A stretch of 64,000 nt of DNA from Gracilimonas sp040904925 (GTDB lineage Bacteria > Bacteroidota > Rhodothermia > Balneolales > Balneolaceae): the NCBI GenBank assembly GCA_040904925.1, contig JBBDSP010000006.1, positions 310,001 to 374,000 of the forward strand, read 5' to 3'. Positions 41,662 to 51,297 of this stretch are shown here, in pieces (positions within the stretch are counted from its first letter, which is position 1; every line of letters starts with the position of its first letter). The notes below the pieces were generated by a model that saw nothing but the letters and a program-made list of their open reading frames with translations, searched no databases and was not told the DNA's origin. A program made the position numbers and the translations under genes.

Positions 41662-43323
41662 TCACAACTCCGTCCTAATCCCAAAATGCACTTTCCCGTT
41701 GGCAATACTTTCCTCCGGTGAAATGGCATAAGTAAATTTCAGCCTGCCGATTCTGGTTTGATAGCTAAGTCCAAATCCAGTTGAAATGAGATTATCGGTG
41801 ACCTCAAAACTGCTAGCTGATTCTGTAATAAGTTTAGGCCGGTGATACCTTCCCCCGGCTCCAAACACGAACAGAAATGAGCTTCGGTCAACCAGGAATC
41901 GGTATTCTACATCTCCCCAAAACATAGCCCCTGCCCTGAACTGATCTTCAGAATATCCGCGAAATGAATTAGCACCTCCAAAACGGATCAGATCATTGGC
42001 TGTTACTCTATTTGATTCCAATAGGAATCCATTCAATGAAGCTGCAAGTACACTTCGGTCAAATATTGGAATATACTGACTGGCGTTAAGCTCCAGCAGA
42101 TTTTGAGTAAATGCGGCCAAGGAATCCTCCTGGAGATTTTTATTTGCGATCCCAAGTATCAATTTTAGCGAGGTCCCTGAAGTAGGTACGTCATAATTAT
42201 CGAGATTTGAGAACTCAAACCCTAACCTTGTCGTTCTCTTTCTACCATCAGGTTCAGTCACTTGTGGCAGATCACTGCCCGAAGTTGTGCTTTGGAAGCC
42301 AATACCACCAATCACCTTAGCTCGAGTTCCTACCCGGTAATACCCATTTACATTAAAATCCCTGGCTTGGTAAGTGGTATCATTTTGATAGATCTCAAAT
42401 CCTGCAGAAATACCAATCGGGATATCCCCGATCCAATCTTGTGATACTTCAAGCATAAGCTCACTAGTTTCAGGCCTAAGCCTTTTGTACTGAAAGTTAA
42501 TTCCGTTACCCGGCACTACCACGCTCCAAAGGGAAAGCTCCACATCACCCACTATTTGTCCCCGACCGGTAGCATCCGGAACATAGCCCAGTAATCCATC
42601 AAATACATTAAGTGAGCGTTCCTGAACCTCAAATAACACGACCGGTTTTCCTTCTCTTAAAACCAATTGCCCGTTCCCTAATTCCTGAAATAACGTGCTG
42701 GATATCAATCTCGAGCGCAAGAACTGCAAGTAGTTTGGGGTGATCAATTGTCCGGATCGAAACCCGGAGATCTTTCGTAAATATTCCTGAGAAGTAGATT
42801 GAGCCCCTGGAAAATATATATCAGTCGCCTCTGCTTTAATTCCTTTTTCTATGGTCAGATCTACTGATACGGAACAGTTCTCACTGTCAATTATAAATTC
42901 TGCAATATCTGCTTTGGCGAACGGAAAACCCTGTTGTTCTAACTCAAATAGTTTTTCCTGTATGATGGTCTTTAGAAACTGCTCAGTATAACTTTCTTGC
43001 AATTTTTCACTTGTCAATGAATCGGGATGCTCTTTAAAACGAATATTTAAACCCTTTAGATCAAAGAGACATCCTTTATTGACAGTAGCTGTCTTTTCAC
43101 TCAGAGAGTCTAAACGGGCATTCAAATATCCTTCTGCAAAAAAACATTCAAGCAATAGTGTTCTGGCGGAATCAGGGTGAGAGCTTAGCTTATCACGAAG
43201 ATCATTTGGTATTTCGACACCACCCCCATCTTCAATTACCCTGAATTCTTCCCGCTCTTCCTGAGCCTGAACAAGAAGCGGAGATAGCAGCAGTAAAAAG
43301 AAGATCAATAGTCTGTGGGACAT
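41662..43323 (-). CDS. BamA/TamA-like outer-membrane beta-barrel protein
   Basis: A 553-residue exported protein with signal MSHRLLIFFLLLLSPLLVQA. The N-terminal half has POTRA-like repeats (FLKTIIQEKLFELEQQGFPFAKADI) and the C-terminal half is a 16-strand-type bacterial surface antigen barrel (GFEFSNLDNYDVPTSGTSLK, IRFGGANSFRGYSEDQFRA with the conserved RGY). It likely inserts or translocates outer-membrane or secreted proteins or polymers. It follows speE by 18 bp; the operon link to polyamine genes is probably incidental. It is shorter than true BamA. Confidence 0.84.
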   Translation of the reverse strand: MSHRLLIFFLLLLSPLLVQAQEEREEFRVIEDGGGVEIPNDLRDKLSSHPDSARTLLLECFFAEGYLNARLDSLSEKTATVNKGCLFDLKGLNIRFKEHPDSLTSEKLQESYTEQFLKTIIQEKLFELEQQGFPFAKADIAEFIIDSENCSVSVDLTIEKGIKAEATDIYFPGAQSTSQEYLRKISGFRSGQLITPNYLQFLRSRLISSTLFQELGNGQLVLREGKPVVLFEVQERSLNVFDGLLGYVPDATGRGQIVGDVELSLWSVVVPGNGINFQYKRLRPETSELMLEVSQDWIGDIPIGISAGFEIYQNDTTYQARDFNVNGYYRVGTRAKVIGGIGFQSTTSGSDLPQVTEPDGRKRTTRLGFEFSNLDNYDVPTSGTSLKLILGIANKNLQEDSLAAFTQNLLELNASQYIPIFDRSVLAASLNGFLLESNRVTANDLIRFGGANSFRGYSEDQFRAGAMFWGDVEYRFLVDRSSFLFVFGAGGRYHRPKLITESASSFEVTDNLISTGFGLSYQTRIGRLKFTYAISPEESIANGKVHFGIRTEL

Positions 43324-43341
43324 ATTCGCCAAACGATAGGT

Positions 43342-44193
43342 TTAGCGAATAATTTCGGCTACAAAATTGGGTAAAGCAAATGAGCCTTGGTGAACTGATC
43401 TGTTGTAGTATTTCAGTGTATCTCCAAAGTCAACCAATCCCTTATCTACCCTCTTCAGCACTTCTTCAGACTGAACCTTAATTCCTTTTGACGCATAGGC
43501 AAACGACCACATTCCTGCAGGATATAAAGGTATGAAGCCCAGATACATATCTGATTCAACAAAAACTTCATTTAAAGCATCAAATACCTTTTTGATACTC
43601 TTATGATATTCCGGTACCCAGGGGGATTCAGTTTGTGCCGAAAACACGCCGTCTTCCTTAAGTGCATCAAAACAAAACCCGAAAAAATCTTTTTCAAACA
43701 ATCCTTCTGCAGGACCTACCGGATCTGAACCGTCCACAATTACGACATCATATTCTTCCTTGGAAGCCTTCACAAAGGCAATACCATCTTCATATAAAAC
43801 TTTCAGCCGTTCATCATGCCATGCCCCTACTCCCGGAAAAAACTCTTTAGAGGCGCGGACTACCGCTTCATCAATTTCCACCATATCTACATGTTCAACA
43901 GATGGGTGTTTCAGTACTTCTCTTGCCGTACCGCCGTCTCCCCCTCCAATGATCAGCACATTCTCCGGATTTGGATGGGCAAACATCACCGGGTGAGCAA
44001 CCATCTCATGATAAACGAATTCGTCCTTTTCAGATAACATGACCATCCCATCAATGGTCATTAAATTTCCCCAGGTATCGGTTTCATACACTTCTATCAA
44101 TTGAAAGTCGGTCTTTTCGGAAAGCAGAAGCTTTTTCAGTCCTATAGTCAGACCGGTATTCTCGTTATAAAACTCGTTGAATTGAATGGGCAT
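43342..44193 (-). CDS. speE: Spermidine synthase
   Basis: Aminopropyltransferase of 283 residues. Rossmann methyltransferase-like fold with GGGDGGTAREVL (dcSAM binding), DMVEID, DVVIVDGSDPVGPAEGL (catalytic Asp) and TQTES-like AQTESPW. It adds an aminopropyl group from decarboxylated SAM to putrescine. Follows speD by 78 bp on the same strand, and faces speA/speB on the other strand across a divergent region. Confidence 0.93.
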   Translation of the reverse strand: MPIQFNEFYNENTGLTIGLKKLLLSEKTDFQLIEVYETDTWGNLMTIDGMVMLSEKDEFVYHEMVAHPVMFAHPNPENVLIIGGGDGGTAREVLKHPSVEHVDMVEIDEAVVRASKEFFPGVGAWHDERLKVLYEDGIAFVKASKEEYDVVIVDGSDPVGPAEGLFEKDFFGFCFDALKEDGVFSAQTESPWVPEYHKSIKKVFDALNEVFVESDMYLGFIPLYPAGMWSFAYASKGIKVQSEEVLKRVDKGLVDFGDTLKYYNRSVHQGSFALPNFVAEIIR

Positions 44194-44271
44194 GATTCGT
44201 TAATCGTTTTTCGTATTTTCGTTAACCGTTACTCACTAACGAATAACGATGAACTAATTTCTGTACGTCAG

Positions 44272-44679
44272 TCAATAATCCTTTTCGGCTTCAGCAGATG
44301 GTTTAAAAAGCAGTTTCTCGCCTTTGGCTACTTTGAATAAGCCTCGCTTCATTTCCATACTGCTTACATTTTGTGAACTGAAAGCATCCTTGAGGAATTC
44401 CTGAATAGTCCATGGATCGATGGTATCACCACAGGTAAAGATATCTACAGCAGCATAGTTGTACTCCGGCCAGGTATGTATGGCAACGTGAGATTCAGCG
44501 ATCACTACAACACCACTTACCCCATATGGACTGAACTTGTGGAAATTGTGAGAGATTATGGTAGCATTGGCAGCTTTAGTGCCGGCTATCATGGAGGATT
44601 CGATGTACTCTACATCGTTAATTTTTGCGGATTCGCAATCATAAAATTCTACTAAAATTTGTCTGCCAAGTGCTTCCAA
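44272..44679 (-). CDS. speD: S-adenosylmethionine decarboxylase proenzyme
   Basis: Class 1 prokaryotic SpeD of 135 residues. Autocleavage occurs at Glu62-Ser63 (AESHVAIHTWPE) to leave a pyruvoyl group on Ser63. The conserved Cys83 (FTCGD) is the usual acid. Provides decarboxylated SAM for SpeE, the next gene. SAM supply is itself coupled to the riboswitch-controlled metH-metF operon nearby. Confidence 0.94.
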   Translation of the reverse strand: MEALGRQILVEFYDCESAKINDVEYIESSMIAGTKAANATIISHNFHKFSPYGVSGVVVIAESHVAIHTWPEYNYAAVDIFTCGDTIDPWTIQEFLKDAFSSQNVSSMEMKRGLFKVAKGEKLLFKPSAEAEKDY

Positions 44680-44974
44680 TATTCATAAAGGTCTTAAAGT
44701 TAAAAATACAGTGTCGAGGGCTTTTCTTTCTAAAATGAATATATATGTATGATCAAAAGGCCTTTTTGATATTTCATTTTTCAGAACAAAAACAAAGATA
44801 CATATTTTTTGCAGATAATTTAGTATTGCGCTATTAAAATATGCCTGCAATTAGCCTTTGGTGTAGCTTAATAAGGAATTCCTTCTTCACTAAGAATTAC
44901 AAAATTATAGCTAATTATCTTTTATATTTGTCCAATTATCCTTTCACATTAACTTCTGCCATTCACACTATTTA
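44680..44974. promoter_or_regulatory. Divergent region between speD and speA
   Basis: 295 bp between divergent polyamine operons, so it must hold both promoters. It is AT-rich. TATATTTG at 44923-44930, 45 bp before the speA ATG, fits the Bacteroidota -7 box TAnnTTTG, but no good TTTG lies 19-21 nt upstream. No riboswitch was recognised. Confidence 0.45.
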
Positions 44975-46381
44975 ATGAATAATACGTATTACGAACTTAT
45001 TGATCAGACCTATCATTTTCCCCAAAATGGTTTTGAATTGGTCGACGGCACCCTGAATTTCAATAATGTAGATCTGCACCGGCTTATTGAAAAATACGGG
45101 ACCCCATTTAAGCTTTCCTACCTCCCTAAGATCAGAGAACAAATTCAAAAATCCCGTAAGCTTTTTGATAAAGCAATAACTAAAAATAACTATTCAGGAA
45201 AATACGAGTTTTGCTATTGTACCAAGTGTTGCCACTTCAATCATGTGGTAAGAACCGCTTTGAAAGAGAATGTATCTCTGGAAACCTCCTCTTCTTTTGA
45301 TATTGACCTGATCGAAAATTTACATAAAAAAGGAGTTTTTGATCACGATAAGGCTATTGTTCATAACGGATACAAAACGGACGATTACATCAAAAAAATT
45401 GGCCGACTGATCAATAATGGCTTCAACAACTCTATTACTGTATTAGATAATGCCGGAGAACTTGACAAGCTAATGCAATTGGAAACCGATGAACCTATTA
45501 AAATAGGTTTACGAATATCTATTGAAGAAGATCCACAAGCCTCCTACTATACCTCCCGGCTGGGCATGAACAAACGCGAGATCCTGGATTTTGTGAAGGA
45601 ACGAATTATTGGCAATGATAAGGTAGAGCTGGTTATGGTACACTTTTTTGTGGATTCCGGCTTGAGTGACAATATGTATTACTGGAATGAATTCAAGAAA
45701 GCACTCAGTCAATTTACCAAGATCAAGAAACTGGTACCTAGCGTTACAGGCTTAAATATAGGAGGCGGATTTCCTATTCAAAACAGCCTAAGCTTTGATT
45801 TTGATTATGAATACATCACCGGTGAGATCATTCGAAACATTCAGGAAGCCTGTCAGGATGATGGCGTTGAAGAACCTGACATCTACACTGAATTCGGAAA
45901 ATATACGGTTGGTGAAAGTGGAGCTGTTATCTTCCAGATCCTTGAGCAAAAACAACAAAACGATGCAGAGCTTTGGTACCTGATCGATAACAGCCTGATG
46001 AATACCATTCCCGATGCATGGTCCATTAATGAGAAGTTCATTTTACTTCCGCTCAATAAATGGCAAAACCAGTATAAGCGTGTAAATATTGGAGGCATAA
46101 GCTGCGACCACTCAGACTATTACAACTCCGAAGAACTGAATCAGCAAGTCCTTCTTCCGACTTACGACAAAAGCGATTCGGAACCACTTTACATCGGTTT
46201 CTTCCACACCGGAGCTTACCAGGATTCCATTAGTGGATACGGCGGGATCAAGCATTGCCTGATTCCTTCTCCAAAACATATTGTAGTTGACAAAGATGAA
46301 AACGGAGATCTTTTCGACTACGTTTACCGTGAAGAACAGACCGTGGATAACATGCTTAACATATTAGGATACAATGACTAA
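44975..46381 (+). CDS. speA: Arginine decarboxylase (alanine-racemase-fold, PLP)
   Basis: Type III fold decarboxylase of 468 residues making agmatine. PLP Lys84 is in CYCTKCCHF, followed by ENVSLETSSSFDID; a GLNIGGGFP segment (PLP phosphate) and PDIYTEFGKYTVGES are present. The sequence suits the Bacteroidota SpeA group better than LysA or NspC. The final codons overlap the agmatinase start by 8 nt, a clear functional pair. Confidence 0.85.
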   Translation: MNNTYYELIDQTYHFPQNGFELVDGTLNFNNVDLHRLIEKYGTPFKLSYLPKIREQIQKSRKLFDKAITKNNYSGKYEFCYCTKCCHFNHVVRTALKENVSLETSSSFDIDLIENLHKKGVFDHDKAIVHNGYKTDDYIKKIGRLINNGFNNSITVLDNAGELDKLMQLETDEPIKIGLRISIEEDPQASYYTSRLGMNKREILDFVKERIIGNDKVELVMVHFFVDSGLSDNMYYWNEFKKALSQFTKIKKLVPSVTGLNIGGGFPIQNSLSFDFDYEYITGEIIRNIQEACQDDGVEEPDIYTEFGKYTVGESGAVIFQILEQKQQNDAELWYLIDNSLMNTIPDAWSINEKFILLPLNKWQNQYKRVNIGGISCDHSDYYNSEELNQQVLLPTYDKSDSEPLYIGFFHTGAYQDSISGYGGIKHCLIPSPKHIVVDKDENGDLFDYVYREEQTVDNMLNILGYND

Positions 46382-47234
46382 AGAGAATCAACTATTTGCA
46401 GGTATTGAAGGCAAACACAACGAATTTGATCAGGCCAAGATCTTGTTGCAGTCCATCCCCTACGACGGGACAAGCACTTGGGGAAAAGGAGCCGATCAGG
46501 GATTTGAAGCTTTCCTTGAAGCTGCTGAGAATATGGAAACCTATGACATCGAAACGGGCAGTGAGGTCTATAAACAAGGAGTTCATATTATCGATCCGAT
46601 CCTGGAAGACTCTTCTCCCGAAGCCGTTTTTGAATCTGTTTATACGAACACACAGGAACTACTTAAAACCAATAAATTTCTCACCTTTTTTGGAGGAGAA
46701 CACTCTATCAGCATTGGGGTGATAAAAGCCTTTTATGAAGCTCATCCGGATATTACCATTCTTCAAATTGATGCTCATGCCGATCTGCGGCCCGAATACC
46801 ACGGTTCACCTTACAATCACGCCTGCGCCGTTGCCGATGCTTCCAGAAATGCCAACCTGATACAAGTTGGTATCCGAAGTATGGATATCAGTGAAGTTCA
46901 GTATATGGACAAGGATAAATGCTACTTTGCTGAAGACATGTTTGGTCACACCGACTGGATGGAGGATTCACTCAGCAAAATGACTGATAAGGTTTATATC
47001 ACGCTTGATCTGGATGTTTTTGACCCATCCATTATGCCCGCCACGGGAACCCCTGAACCTGGCGGAATGCTATGGAATCCCATGATACAGTACCTCAAAA
47101 AAGTATTTCAACAAAAAAATGTCTTGGGATTTGATATTGTTGAGCTCGCTCCCATAGAAGGACTTTCCGCCCCAGAATTTATGACCGCCAAACTTTACTA
47201 TAAAATGCTAAGCTATAAATTTGCCAATTCATGA
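46374..47234 (+). CDS. speB: Agmatinase
   Basis: Ureohydrolase of 286 residues. Mn-binding residues appear in GGEHSIS, DAHADLRPEYHGSPYNHACAV and LDLDVFDPSIMPATGTPEPGG. It splits agmatine to putrescine and urea, directly following the arginine decarboxylase. Arginase is an alternative within this family, but the overlap with speA favours agmatinase. Confidence 0.9.
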   Translation: MTKENQLFAGIEGKHNEFDQAKILLQSIPYDGTSTWGKGADQGFEAFLEAAENMETYDIETGSEVYKQGVHIIDPILEDSSPEAVFESVYTNTQELLKTNKFLTFFGGEHSISIGVIKAFYEAHPDITILQIDAHADLRPEYHGSPYNHACAVADASRNANLIQVGIRSMDISEVQYMDKDKCYFAEDMFGHTDWMEDSLSKMTDKVYITLDLDVFDPSIMPATGTPEPGGMLWNPMIQYLKKVFQQKNVLGFDIVELAPIEGLSAPEFMTAKLYYKMLSYKFANS

Positions 47235-48205
47235 GTAACAAAGGACCTGTTTCCGATTTTTTAATCCACCATTTCCGACATTTTAACGCTGCCTCTGTCG
47301 TTGATGCTGCAAAAGCCTATGAAGAACAGCTTAATTCCGGAGCCAAAATGATGATCACTCTCGCAGGTGCCATGAGCTCCGGGGAACTGGGATTGTCGCT
47401 GGCAGAGATGATCCGACAGGATAAAGTGCATATCATCACCTGCACGGGGGCAAATCTTGAAGAAGATGTATTTAACCTTGTTGCTCACAATTATTACAAA
47501 CGCATTCCAAACTATCGTGACTTGAGTCCTCAGGACGAACAAGATCTCCTTGACCAGCATTATAACCGCGTGACTGATACCTGTATCCCTGAAGAAGAAG
47601 CCATGCGTCGTATAGAAAAGCATTTAGTGAAACGCTGGGAGAAGGCAACGAAAGAGAATAAGCGATATCTCCCCCATGAGTATTTTTACGATATTCTGCT
47701 AAGCGGTGATCTGGAAGATGATTACCAAATCGACCCAAAAGATTCCTGGCTTCTGGCTGCAGCTCAGAAAGGCATTCCAATTATTGTACCTGGTTGGGAA
47801 GATTCGACTTGCGGAAACTTCTTTGCTTCTCATTGTATTGAAGGCCGTACAAAACCTTCAGCTGTTAAATCAGGGATCGAATATATGATGTTCCTTTCCG
47901 ACTGGTACTTAAAGAATTCAGAAAACGGTATTGGCTTTTTCCAGATCGGTGGCGGTATTGCCGGTGATTTCCCTATCTGTGTGGTCCCAATGATAGAGCA
48001 GGATCTGGGCAAAAAAGATGTGCCGCTCTGGTCCTACTTTTGCCAGATAAGTGATTCAACCACCAGTTACGGTTCATACTCAGGAGCTGTTCCCAATGAA
48101 AAAATAACCTGGGGTAAACTCGGTATTGACACGCCAAAATTTGTCATCGAATCGGATGCAACTATTGTAGCTCCGCTTATTTTTGCGTATCTGTTGGGCT
48201 GGTAA
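47231..48205 (+). CDS. Deoxyhypusine synthase-like protein
   Basis: A 324-residue protein of the DHS family with AGAMSSGELGLSLAEMI, HIITCTGANLEEDVFN, FFQIGGGIAGDFPI and the catalytic Lys296 in ITWGKLG. Bacteria lack eIF5A, so such proteins use other acceptors; characterised bacterial members are homospermidine synthases. Overlaps speB by ATGA, so it acts with the putrescine pathway. Product homospermidine (from putrescine) is the leading idea; other aminobutyl or aminopropyl transfers are possible. Confidence 0.88.
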   Translation: MSNKGPVSDFLIHHFRHFNAASVVDAAKAYEEQLNSGAKMMITLAGAMSSGELGLSLAEMIRQDKVHIITCTGANLEEDVFNLVAHNYYKRIPNYRDLSPQDEQDLLDQHYNRVTDTCIPEEEAMRRIEKHLVKRWEKATKENKRYLPHEYFYDILLSGDLEDDYQIDPKDSWLLAAAQKGIPIIVPGWEDSTCGNFFASHCIEGRTKPSAVKSGIEYMMFLSDWYLKNSENGIGFFQIGGGIAGDFPICVVPMIEQDLGKKDVPLWSYFCQISDSTTSYGSYSGAVPNEKITWGKLGIDTPKFVIESDATIVAPLIFAYLLGW

Positions 48206-48228
48206 CCAATAACAAACCAGCTTTTAGC

Positions 48229-50214
48229 ATGGCCATTACTACTGAAAAAAAGATCTCCTCCGAACAGGCTTTACACATCTATAAAAACCTATTACTTCCG
48301 CGGAGGATTGAAGAGCGAATGCTTAAGCTACTTCGACAGAACAAGATCAGTAAATGGTTTTCAGGAATCGGTCAGGAAGCGGTAGGAGTTGGAGTCACCC
48401 TCTCAGCCAAACCCAAAGATTATATTTTACCCATGCACCGGAATCTGGGGGTTTTTACTTCGCGAGAAGTTCCCTTATACAATCTCTTTTGCCAGCTTTT
48501 TGGGAAGGCAGATGGATTTACCAACGGTCGTGATCGATCATTTCACTTCGGGACATTAGATCATAATATTGTTGGGATGGTCTCTCATCTTGCCGCTATG
48601 ATGCCGGTTGCTGATGGATTAGCCCTCGCAAAAAAACTAAAAGGTGAAGATGCCGTTGCTTTTTCTTTTTGCGGCGATGGGGCCACAAGCGAAGGTGATT
48701 TTCATGAAGCCCTTAATCTGGCTGCCGTATGGAAATTGCCGGTAGTATTTGTCATTGAAAATAATGGCTATGGGCTTTCCACTCCCACTTCAGAACAGTA
48801 CGCTTGCAAACATCTTTCTGATCGTGCTAAAGGCTATGGAATACACGGCTTCAACATTGATGGAAACAACATTTTTGAAGTGATGGAAACCGTAGAAAAA
48901 GCCCGAGAACTTGCCTTAAAGGGTGAACCGGTGCTCATTGAAGCCAAAACCTTCCGCATGCGTGGACATGAAGAAGCTTCCGGTACCCACTATGTGCCCG
49001 ATGTCTTGTTTAAAAACTGGGCTGAAAAAGATCCCATCCTGCGACTTGAAAACTTTATGGAAAAGGAAGGGATTGCTGAAAAAGCTGACTTTAAAAAGGT
49101 CACTAAAGAGATCGATCAATCATTCAAAAAAGACCTTGAACAAGCACTGAATGCGGCTGACCCCATTTTCAATGAGCAGACTGAATTAAATGCAGTTTAC
49201 TCTCAGGAGGCTCCCAAGCCCCCTGTTTATTCAAATGGAATTACCTACGAGAAACGATTCGTGGATGTTCTACAGTCTACCCTATGGCAGGCTTTTGAAG
49301 AAGATGATTCTTTCCTGATCATGGGACAGGATATAGCCGAGTATGGCGGGGTATTTAAAATTACGGAAGGGTTTCTCAAGGAATTTGGAAAAGACCGGAT
49401 TCGAAACACTCCTATTATAGAATCAGGCGTTTTGGGAGCTTCAATGGGACTGGCTTTGGAAGGATTCAAACCGGTTGTTGAAATGCAATTCGCTGATTTC
49501 ATCTCCTGTGGATTCAATCAGATCGTTAACAATATTGCCAAGACTCATTACCGGTGGTCGCCCCCGCTCAATATCACCATTCGTGCTCCACACGGCGGCG
49601 GAGTTGGAGCAGGGCCCTATCACTCTCAATCAGTGGAAGGCTTGTTCATGCAAATTCCGGGACTTAAAGTAGTGGTTCCCGGCACCGTAGAAGATGCACA
49701 GAATTTATTGTACAGTTCCCTTTATGATCCGAATCCGGTTCTCTTCTTAGAGCATAAAAAACTCTATCGAAGTCTCAAAGCAACCGTTCCCGATAAAGCT
49801 GCCTATGAGCCACTTGGGAAAGCAAAAGTTCTCAGAGAAGGCACCGATGCCACCATCATCACTTATGGGATGGGCGTACAATGGGCCTTGGCTGTTTCTG
49901 ATAATTATGAAGAAAAGGACATCTCTTTGGAAGTTCTGGATTTGAGAACGCTCCTTCCATTAGATAAAGAAGCCATCCGAAAAACAGTTTTAAAAACTGG
50001 AAAAGTATTACTGCTTCAGGAACCTTCCCTCACTTTGGGCCCAGTTAGTGAGATCTCAGCCATTATATCTGAAGAATGCTTTGAGTGGCTGGATGCTCCG
50101 GTCATTCGCTGTGCTTCAATGGATACGCCAATTCCTCATGACAAAGGTTTGGAAGATGGATTTATGGCCTCCTCCTACTTAGGTGATAAACTATCAAAAC
50201 TTTTGTCATACTGA
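48229..50214 (+). CDS. Fused 2-oxoacid dehydrogenase E1 alpha/beta
   Basis: A 661-residue ThDP enzyme combining E1 alpha (about 1-320; GDGATSEGDFHEALNLAAVWKLPV with the GDG-N ThDP motif) and E1 beta (about 345-661; MGQDIAEYGGVFKITEGF and ending CFEWLDAPVIRCASMD). It resembles branched-chain 2-oxoacid dehydrogenase E1 of Bacteroidota. It needs E2 and E3, which are not here. Starts 23 bp after the DHS-like gene. Confidence 0.9.
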   Translation: MAITTEKKISSEQALHIYKNLLLPRRIEERMLKLLRQNKISKWFSGIGQEAVGVGVTLSAKPKDYILPMHRNLGVFTSREVPLYNLFCQLFGKADGFTNGRDRSFHFGTLDHNIVGMVSHLAAMMPVADGLALAKKLKGEDAVAFSFCGDGATSEGDFHEALNLAAVWKLPVVFVIENNGYGLSTPTSEQYACKHLSDRAKGYGIHGFNIDGNNIFEVMETVEKARELALKGEPVLIEAKTFRMRGHEEASGTHYVPDVLFKNWAEKDPILRLENFMEKEGIAEKADFKKVTKEIDQSFKKDLEQALNAADPIFNEQTELNAVYSQEAPKPPVYSNGITYEKRFVDVLQSTLWQAFEEDDSFLIMGQDIAEYGGVFKITEGFLKEFGKDRIRNTPIIESGVLGASMGLALEGFKPVVEMQFADFISCGFNQIVNNIAKTHYRWSPPLNITIRAPHGGGVGAGPYHSQSVEGLFMQIPGLKVVVPGTVEDAQNLLYSSLYDPNPVLFLEHKKLYRSLKATVPDKAAYEPLGKAKVLREGTDATIITYGMGVQWALAVSDNYEEKDISLEVLDLRTLLPLDKEAIRKTVLKTGKVLLLQEPSLTLGPVSEISAIISEECFEWLDAPVIRCASMDTPIPHDKGLEDGFMASSYLGDKLSKLLSY

Positions 50215-50243
50215 CCTGATTCAGTTTATTTGCTACTAACTCA

Positions 50244-50276
50244 TTTGTTTCAAAAATATTGAAACAATTATATTTG
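50244..50276 (+). promoter_or_regulatory. Bacteroidota-type promoter of the SatD operon
   Basis: TTTG (50244-50247), a spacer of 21 nt and TATATTTG (50269-50276) fit the -33 TTTG and -7 TAnnTTTG consensus of Bacteroidota sigma-ABfr. A 19-23 bp palindrome fills the spacer. The start site would be near 50283. Confidence 0.72.
50245..50267. promoter_or_regulatory. Operator-like palindrome 1
   Basis: TTGTTTCAA, 5 nt, TTGAAACAA: perfect 9-bp arms. Lies between the -33 and -7 boxes. Confidence 0.75.
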
Positions 50277-50294
50277 TTTCATTTTAATTGAAAC
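50276..50294. promoter_or_regulatory. Operator-like palindrome 2
   Basis: GTTTCAT, 5 nt, TTGAAAC: arms match palindrome 1 with one change. Its centre is 29 bp from that of palindrome 1 and it covers the expected start of transcription. Confidence 0.75.
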
Positions 50295-50332
50295 TTAAGT
50301 ATAATGGATTGATCATTAAATAAATCACTGCT

Positions 50333-50977
50333 ATGGCAAAAGGCTCCACCAAACATTACATATTGATGGCAGATGTTGTCTCAAGCAGCGAGTATGAAGC
50401 TGAATCTCTTCGCAAACAGCTTAAAGAGCTTACTGAGCGTTGTAATAAACAATTAAGTAAGAATATACTTTCCCCTTATACCATAACTTTGGGCGATGAA
50501 TTTCAGGGAATAGCCACCTCCCTTGAAGCAGCGATAGAAGCCTTTTTTTTCTTCGAAGAAGAGACATTGAGAAAGCAGTATGATTTCAAACTACATTATG
50601 CCCTTCATTATGGAAAGATAGACACCAGAATTAATCCGGATATTGCCTATGAAATGATGGGCCCCGGGCTGACAAGAGCTCGTGAACTATTAGCGAGTAA
50701 AAAAAGAGGTCGTAAACGATTTGAGTTCGATCTGTCGGATGAAACTGAATCCCTGCAGTTTTCACGCTTATTTGAAGTGCTTGATGCATTTATACTTTCC
50801 TGGAAAACAGAAGATTATCCTTTGATCATAGATATGATCGAAAACGAGAATAATGCTGAGGTAGGAGAAATTCACAATAAAAACAGGGATCAAATCTGGA
50901 AGCGTCGTAAAACTTTAATGATTAATGAGTATAATCTACTGAAGGATTTCATTTTAACCTACATTAAACAATCATGA
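50333..50977 (+). CDS. SatD family protein
   Basis: A 214-residue protein of the SatD family, found widely and little understood. The N-terminal half has YILMADVVSSS (about 9-18) and ITLGDEFQGI (51-60), reminiscent of nucleotide-cyclase/palm-fold Asp and Gly-Asp-Glu positions. The C-terminal half carries an Arg-rich helical part (NRDQIWKRRKTLM) like an HTH. It begins an operon with a small membrane protein (ATGA overlap) under a promoter with two palindromes, so regulation by a repressor is likely. Function not established. Confidence 0.82.
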   Translation: MAKGSTKHYILMADVVSSSEYEAESLRKQLKELTERCNKQLSKNILSPYTITLGDEFQGIATSLEAAIEAFFFFEEETLRKQYDFKLHYALHYGKIDTRINPDIAYEMMGPGLTRARELLASKKRGRKRFEFDLSDETESLQFSRLFEVLDAFILSWKTEDYPLIIDMIENENNAEVGEIHNKNRDQIWKRRKTLMINEYNLLKDFILTYIKQS

Positions 50978-51294
50978 ATTGGCTTTGGCTTGTTGTCTCT
51001 TACCTGATATTAGAAGCATTCATAAACGGAGTTTTTCAAATTGTAAGTAAACGTCTGAAATCGGAAGAAAAGCGCGGAATTTCAGTAGCAAAAGGTATTT
51101 TAGAACGGCTGGTATTGATCATAGGAATAATGGCGGGATATCCACAAATAATAATAGCATTCGGAGCACTGAAGATTGGGACCCGATTTCAAAAGAACAG
51201 TAAAATTTCAAATGACTATTTCCTGATCGGAAATTTCATATCGTTACTCACTGCCATCATATTTGTACTGTTCGCACAAAGTTTTTTGAATTAG
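50974..51294 (+). CDS. Small membrane protein in the SatD operon
   Basis: A 106-residue protein with three hydrophobic segments (about 3-20, 45-70, 80-103) and a basic loop (SKRLKSEEKRGIS). Its ATG overlaps the satD stop by ATGA. SatD is often followed by a membrane partner; this seems to be that type. No catalytic motif. Confidence 0.75.
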   Translation: MNWLWLVVSYLILEAFINGVFQIVSKRLKSEEKRGISVAKGILERLVLIIGIMAGYPQIIIAFGALKIGTRFQKNSKISNDYFLIGNFISLLTAIIFVLFAQSFLN

Positions 51295-51297
51295 TAT

